A stretch of DNA of 9,868 bases from Tepidiphilus sp. (GTDB lineage Bacteria > Pseudomonadota > Gammaproteobacteria > Burkholderiales > Rhodocyclaceae): positions 1 to 9,868 of the forward strand of contig JAQUGB010000053.1 in the NCBI GenBank assembly GCA_028684345.1. The letters are read 5' to 3'. Each line of letters begins with the position of its first letter. Within the stretch, counting starts at the first letter, position 1. Positions 6,525 to 9,868 of the stretch are shown in pieces. Below the pieces are notes generated by a model, which saw only the letters and a list, made by a program, of their open reading frames with translations, made no database searches and was not told the origin of the DNA. The position numbers and the translations under genes are program-made.

Positions 6525-7498
6525 AACCGATCGCCCTCACCACGGGCGAACCTGCCGGGGTTGGCCCCGAGCTCTGCGCCCGGCTTGCCGACCGTCTGTG
6601 GCCCGCACCGCTCGTGCTGATCGGCGATCGGGAATTGCTGCGCCAACGCGGTGCGCCGCCGCTGCCCGAATTCGATCCTGCCGATCCTGCACCCTTGTCG
6701 GTACGCCATGTCCCGCTACGCGCCCCTTCCAAGCCCGGTTGCCTCGAAACGGCCAACGCGCCGTACGTGCTCGAAGTGCTCGACACGGCGATCGATGGCG
6801 TGCTCGGCGGCACCTTCGCCGCCCTCGTCACGGCGCCGATCCAGAAAAGCCTCATCGCCGACTCGGGTCGCCCCTTCACCGGACACACCGAGTATCTCGC
6901 CGAGCGTAGCGGCACGCCGCTCGTGGTGATGATGCTCGTGGGCGCGGGACTGCGTGTGGCGCTGGTCACCACCCATCTTCCCTTGGCCGCAGTCCCTGCC
7001 GCCGTCACACCCCAGCGGCTCGAAGCCGTGCTGCGCATCCTTGATCGAGACTTACGCCGCCGTTTCGGCATCCCCCAGCCGCGTATCCTCGTGGCCGGTC
7101 TCAATCCGCACGCCGGTGAGAGTGGCCACATCGGGCGCGAGGAGCTAGAGGTCATCACGCCGGTGCTCGAGCGCCTGCGCGCCGAGGGCATGACCCTGGT
7201 CGGTCCTCTGCCGGCCGATACGCTCTTCACGCCGCGGGTCATCGCCGGCAGCGATGCCCAGCTCGCCATGTACCATGATCAGGGCTTGCCGGTGCTCAAG
7301 TACGCCAGCTTCGGCAACGGGGTCAATGTCACCCTCGGCCTGCCCTTCATCCGCACCTCGGTGGACCACGGCACGGCCCTCGATCTGGCCGGCACCGGGC
7401 GCGCGGATCCGGGCAGCCTCTTCGAGGCGGTCGCGCTCGCCTGCCTGCTCGCTTCCGTCGAAGAGCGTCTCGCCGCTCAAGGGGAAGGCGGTACGTGA
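6521..7498 (+). CDS. pdxA: 4-hydroxythreonine-4-phosphate dehydrogenase
   Basis: Cytosolic NAD-dependent enzyme of the DXP-dependent pyridoxal 5'-phosphate pathway. It oxidises 4-phosphohydroxy-L-threonine; the product decarboxylates to 3-amino-2-oxopropyl phosphate, which PdxJ uses. It is 325 residues, against 329 in E. coli. The N-terminus has TTGEPAGVGPEL (7-18). The phosphate-binding region TGHTEYLAE is at 120-128. The three metal-ligand histidines are in place: H152 (TTHLPL), H197 (LNPHAGE) and H252 (MYHDQGLPVLKY). TSVDHGTALDLAG (279-291) is the C-terminal signature. ATG 6521 is chosen because GGAGGG (6512-6517) precedes it and because the protein then begins just before the conserved strand; the frame is open further upstream, but that would run into surA. 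It overlaps surA by ATGA at 6521-6524 and rsmA by GTGA at 7495-7498. Its role is unrelated to envelope assembly, yet this position in the operon is widely conserved. Confidence 0.97.
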   Translation: MKPIALTTGEPAGVGPELCARLADRLWPAPLVLIGDRELLRQRGAPPLPEFDPADPAPLSVRHVPLRAPSKPGCLETANAPYVLEVLDTAIDGVLGGTFAALVTAPIQKSLIADSGRPFTGHTEYLAERSGTPLVVMMLVGAGLRVALVTTHLPLAAVPAAVTPQRLEAVLRILDRDLRRRFGIPQPRILVAGLNPHAGESGHIGREELEVITPVLERLRAEGMTLVGPLPADTLFTPRVIAGSDAQLAMYHDQGLPVLKYASFGNGVNVTLGLPFIRTSVDHGTALDLAGTGRADPGSLFEAVALACLLASVEERLAAQGEGGT

Positions 7499-8298
7499 GC
7501 GCCGAAGTACAAGGCCACCGGGCGCGCAAGCGCTTTGGACAGAATTTCCTGCGCGACCCCAACACCATCCGGCGCATCGTCGCCGCGATCGGCCCGAAAC
7601 CGGGCGAGCACCTCGTCGAGATCGGCCCGGGGCTCGGCGCGCTCACCGAGCCGCTCATCGAAGCCGCCGGCCATCTCACGGCCATCGAGCTCGACCGTGA
7701 TCTGGCCGCTCGTCTGAGGGAGCGTTTCCCCGAGGAGCGGCTGCGGCTCATCGAGGGCGATGCCCTTCGCTTCGATTTCGCCTCGCTGCCCGCGCCGCTG
7801 CGCGTGGTAGGAAATCTGCCCTACAACGTGTCGACGCCGCTCCTCTTCCACCTCGCAGAGTACGCCGATCGCATCGTGGACATGACTTTCATGCTGCAAA
7901 AAGAAGTGGTGGAACGGATGGCAGCCGAGCCGGGCAGCGCCGCCTATGGGCGATTGTCGGTGATGCTGCAGCAGCGGTTTTCCGTGCGCAAGTGCTTCGA
8001 CGTGCCGCCGGGCGCGTTCGTGCCCATGCCGAAAGTGACCTCCAGCATCGTGCGCCTCACTCCTTTGCCCGAGGGGACGCACGCGCTCGAAGATCCTGAA
8101 GGCTTCTCGCGCCTGGTGGCCGCAGCGTTCAACCAGCGGCGCAAGACGCTGCGCAACGCCTTGAAAGCGTCGATTCCGGATCCGGCCCTCTTCGTTCAGG
8201 CGGGGATCGATCCAAACGCCCGTGCGGAGACCCTCGCGGTCGAGGATTTCGTACGGCTGGCAAACGTGCTCGCGCACGCGCCAGCCTCTGGCGCATGA
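7495..8298 (+). CDS. rsmA: 16S rRNA (adenine(1518)-N6/adenine(1519)-N6)-dimethyltransferase
   Basis: Also called KsgA. It dimethylates the two adjacent adenines in the loop of helix 45 of 16S rRNA using S-adenosylmethionine, as a late check in 30S assembly; loss gives kasugamycin resistance. The length is 267 residues, against 273 in E. coli. RKRFGQNFL (11-19) is the N-terminal signature. Motif I is VEIGPGLGALTEPL (41-54) and motif II AIELDRDL (63-70). GDALRFDF lies at 88-95. The catalytic motif IV is NLPY (107-110), followed by LQKEVVERM. PPGAFVPMPKVTSSIVRL (171-188) and FNQRRKTLRNAL (212-223) belong to the rRNA-contacting C-terminal half. The start is GTG; no methionine occurs before residue 130, and the conserved N-terminus demands this start. 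AAGGGGAAGG just upstream can serve as ribosome site. It is the last gene of the operon; apaG and apaH, which follow it in E. coli, are not here. Confidence 0.97.
   Translation: MSAEVQGHRARKRFGQNFLRDPNTIRRIVAAIGPKPGEHLVEIGPGLGALTEPLIEAAGHLTAIELDRDLAARLRERFPEERLRLIEGDALRFDFASLPAPLRVVGNLPYNVSTPLLFHLAEYADRIVDMTFMLQKEVVERMAAEPGSAAYGRLSVMLQQRFSVRKCFDVPPGAFVPMPKVTSSIVRLTPLPEGTHALEDPEGFSRLVAAAFNQRRKTLRNALKASIPDPALFVQAGIDPNARAETLAVEDFVRLANVLAHAPASGA
8278..8294. repeat. Perfect 7-bp inverted repeat at the end of rsmA
   Basis: GCGCCAG (8278-8284), loop CCT, CTGGCGC (8288-8294). It lies within the last codons of rsmA, eight bases before the convergent stop of the DUF2892 gene. The stem is GC-rich, but neither strand has a T-run after it, so it is not a textbook intrinsic terminator. 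It may slow or end transcripts from both sides or protect mRNA 3' ends; that role is inference. Confidence 0.45.
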
Positions 8299-8301
8299 GG
8301 C

Positions 8302-8514
8302 TCAGGAATTCTGCCCGGAGCCCGATTCCTTGGTCTTGCAGGTGTTCACCCCGATGAGGGTATAGAGCGGGCACCAGTTGAAGAGCCCCGTGGCAAGCGG
8401 CAGCACCCCGATCCACGTCCATGGCGTGCCGATACCCATCAAAGCGAGCACGATCAACAATACGCCCACGACGATCCGAACGATCTTGTCGACACCTCCG
8501 ACATTTGGTTTCAT
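8302..8514 (-). CDS. Small inner-membrane protein, DUF2892 (YgaP-type transmembrane) family
   Basis: A 70-residue protein with MKPNVGGVDKIVR at the N-terminus, a hydrophobic helix at about 11-29 (IVRIVVGVLLIVLALMGIG), and a second at about 32-47 (WTWIGVLPLATGLFNW). NWCPLYTLIGVNTC (46-59) then carries two cysteines, C48 and C59, and the tail is short and polar. The N-terminal NVGG.D.IVR and the WCPLY...NTC block are typical of the DUF2892 family, which also occurs fused to rhodanese domains in YgaP. No function is established for stand-alone members; the paired cysteines and the rhodanese link hint at sulfur or redox chemistry at the membrane, which is inference. The ATG at 8514 has an excellent AGGAGGAA site (8529-8522). 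It converges on rsmA with three bases between the stops and is divergent from rmuC. Confidence 0.85.
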   Translation of the reverse strand: MKPNVGGVDKIVRIVVGVLLIVLALMGIGTPWTWIGVLPLATGLFNWCPLYTLIGVNTCKTKESGSGQNS

Positions 8515-8592
8515 GGCGCTGTTCCTCCTGGTTGATGGGCGATTCCGTATCTCATCTTAGCACTTTCACTCGATGTGAGGAGGTTTGATTTC
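8515..8592. promoter_or_regulatory. Divergent region between the DUF2892 gene and rmuC
   Basis: These 78 bases hold strong ribosome sites at both ends: AGGAGGAA on the minus strand (8529-8522) and GAGGAGG on the plus strand (8577-8583, nine bases before the rmuC ATG). Promoters for both genes are expected here from the layout. TTGATG around 8532-8537 could be a plus-strand -35, but the -10 position 17 bases on reads TCTTAG, which is poor. No convincing promoter pair can be named. Confidence 0.35.
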
Positions 8593-9868
8593 ATGGATTT
8601 TTTTCTTCTCATCTTCTTGGCGATGCTCATCGGCGTTGCCTCGTCCTTTTTCTGGGCGCGTTTGATGCTTTCGGCCCAGCGGTCCGGTTTCGAGCGTGAG
8701 CTCGCCCAACGCCAAGAAGCGGAACTGCGCTTACAGAGCGAATTGCGCCAGCGCATCGAGTCCCTGGAGGGCGAGCGCCGCACGCTGCACGAAGAAGTGG
8801 CGCAACTGCGCGGCGAGCTGACGCATCGTGCCGGCTTGGCAGAGCGCCTCGCCGAAACCAACCAGCGCCTCGCGGAAGTGCAAACCCGCTGGCAGCAAAC
8901 CCTGGAGGAAAACCGGCGCTTGGCCGAACGTCAAGCGGCTCTGACCCAGGAACTCGAAGCCGAACGCCGGGCAGCGGCGGAGAAATTGCGCTTGCTCGAA
9001 GACGCCCGTCAGCAGCTCACCGAGCAATTCAAGAATCTGGCCAACGAGATCCTCGAAGAGAAGTCTCGTCGCTTCACCGATCAAAACCAAGCGCAACTTG
9101 CCGGCTTGCTCGAACCGCTCAAGATGCGCCTGACCGAGTTCCAGCGCAAGGTCGAGGAAGCCTACGTCAATGAGGGCAAGGATCGCACGGCGCTCGCCGA
9201 GCAGGTGCGCCAGCTCATGGCCCTCAACCAGACGCTGAGCCGGGAAGCCCGGCAGCTCACCGAAGCCCTCAAGGGGTCGAGTAAGACTCAAGGCACCTGG
9301 GGAGAGCTCGTGCTCGAGCGCGTGTTGGAGGCTTCCGGTTTGCGCCGCGGCGAGGAGTACGAAGTCCAAGTGTCGCACACCGACGGTGAAGGACGACGTC
9401 TGCAGCCGGACGTCGTGATTCGCCTGCCCGAGGGGCGATACCTCGTCATCGATGCCAAAGTCTCACTCAATGCCTATGAAGACTATACGGCCGCCACGGA
9501 CGAGAGCGCCCGCCAGGCAGCGCTCAAACGGCACCTCGACTCGGTGCGTACACACATGAAAGGGTTGTCGCAACGACGCTATGAAGAACTCTACGGCGTG
9601 GGGTCGCTCGACTTCGTGCTGCTCTTCGTGCCGATCGAACCCGCATTCATGCTCGCCGTCACCCACGACCGAGACCTCTTCATGGACGCCTGGCAACGCA
9701 ACGTGCTGCTGGTGAGCCCCTCGACGCTACTCTTCGTCGTGCGCACCGTGGCGCACCTCTGGCGTCAGGAGCAGCAGAATCAGAACGCGCAGGAAATCGC
9801 CAAGCGCGGCGCCGAGCTCTACGACAAGCTCGCCGGGTTCGTCGCCGACTTGCAGGCACTCGGGCAAC
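8593..9868 (+). CDS. rmuC: DNA recombination protein RmuC, 3' end cut off
   Basis: Membrane-anchored, nuclease-like protein; in E. coli, loss of rmuC raises inversion between short inverted repeats, so it is thought to limit such recombination. From ATG 8593 the frame is open to the window end, 425 codons; E. coli RmuC has 475, so about 50 residues are missing on the right. Residues 2-22 (start MDFFLLIFLAMLIGVASSFF) are one membrane helix. Residues about 33-215 form a long charged coiled coil rich in Glu, Arg, Gln and Leu. The RmuC domain follows, with TQGTWGELVLERVLEASGL (232-250) and a core resembling PD-(D/E)XK nucleases: PDVVIRLP (272-279, D273) and VIDAKVSL (285-292, D287 and K289). LDFVLLFVPIEPAF and LVSPSTLLFVVRTVAHLWRQE are further family signatures. 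A GAGGAGG site nine bases upstream fixes the start. Its weak link to the preceding genes suggests a separate transcription unit. Confidence 0.94.
   Translation, partial: MDFFLLIFLAMLIGVASSFFWARLMLSAQRSGFERELAQRQEAELRLQSELRQRIESLEGERRTLHEEVAQLRGELTHRAGLAERLAETNQRLAEVQTRWQQTLEENRRLAERQAALTQELEAERRAAAEKLRLLEDARQQLTEQFKNLANEILEEKSRRFTDQNQAQLAGLLEPLKMRLTEFQRKVEEAYVNEGKDRTALAEQVRQLMALNQTLSREARQLTEALKGSSKTQGTWGELVLERVLEASGLRRGEEYEVQVSHTDGEGRRLQPDVVIRLPEGRYLVIDAKVSLNAYEDYTAATDESARQAALKRHLDSVRTHMKGLSQRRYEELYGVGSLDFVLLFVPIEPAFMLAVTHDRDLFMDAWQRNVLLVSPSTLLFVVRTVAHLWRQEQQNQNAQEIAKRGAELYDKLAGFVADLQALGQ

Noticed and set aside
6379..7269. A 296-residue minus-strand open frame inside surA/pdxA
   Set aside because: It is Ser/Arg-rich, lacks motifs, and lies wholly antisense to two well-supported genes.
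1..9868. Mobile elements, CRISPR arrays, tRNA or rRNA genes, phage or defence systems
   Set aside because: I read both strands for transposase motifs, regularly spaced repeats, tRNA-like TTCGA arms and rRNA segments and saw none; almost all bases are accounted for by housekeeping genes.

Overview
This window is a compact, GC-rich piece of a proteobacterial chromosome. It carries nine protein genes and no RNA genes, mobile elements, CRISPR arrays or visible foreign DNA. The organism makes lipopolysaccharide: the window encodes LptD and SurA. The gene order lptD-surA-pdxA-rsmA is a classic Beta/Gammaproteobacterial operon. The neighbours amgK-murU show a peptidoglycan-recycling route that is known from Pseudomonas and many other Proteobacteria but absent from E. 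coli. The C-terminus of LptD has a Gly-Gly-Cys-Trp motif instead of the E. coli Cys-Cys pair. From memory, that motif and the placement of pepP beside murU look more betaproteobacterial than gammaproteobacterial, but this is inference.

Layout. From 1 to 2710, on the minus strand, lies a tight cluster read as amgK -> murU -> pepP; pepP runs off the left edge. An 83-bp divergent region (2711-2793) separates it from the plus-strand operon lptD -> surA -> pdxA -> rsmA (2794-8298). Every junction in that operon is a 1-4 base stop/start overlap. A convergent small membrane-protein gene of the DUF2892 family (8302-8514, minus) abuts rsmA with only three bases between them. After a 78-bp divergent gap, rmuC (8593 to the right edge, plus) begins and is cut by the window end.

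How the genes work together. AmgK phosphorylates MurNAc (or GlcNAc) at the anomeric position and MurU makes UDP-MurNAc from the product, so muropeptide sugar is recycled straight into cell-wall precursor. Across the divergent promoter, SurA is the periplasmic chaperone for outer-membrane proteins, and LptD, its co-encoded client, inserts lipopolysaccharide in the outer membrane. The cluster is thus an envelope-building locus. PdxA (pyridoxal phosphate synthesis), RsmA (16S rRNA dimethylation) and PepP (aminopeptidase P) are housekeeping passengers of the same transcripts.

I found no clear sign of an undescribed system. The points most worth a second look are a SurA with one parvulin domain instead of two, an LptD with only two cysteines in its mature part plus a long proline-rich N-terminal linker and a TTG start, the translational coupling of pepP to the recycling genes, and a perfect hairpin at the rsmA/DUF2892 convergence.
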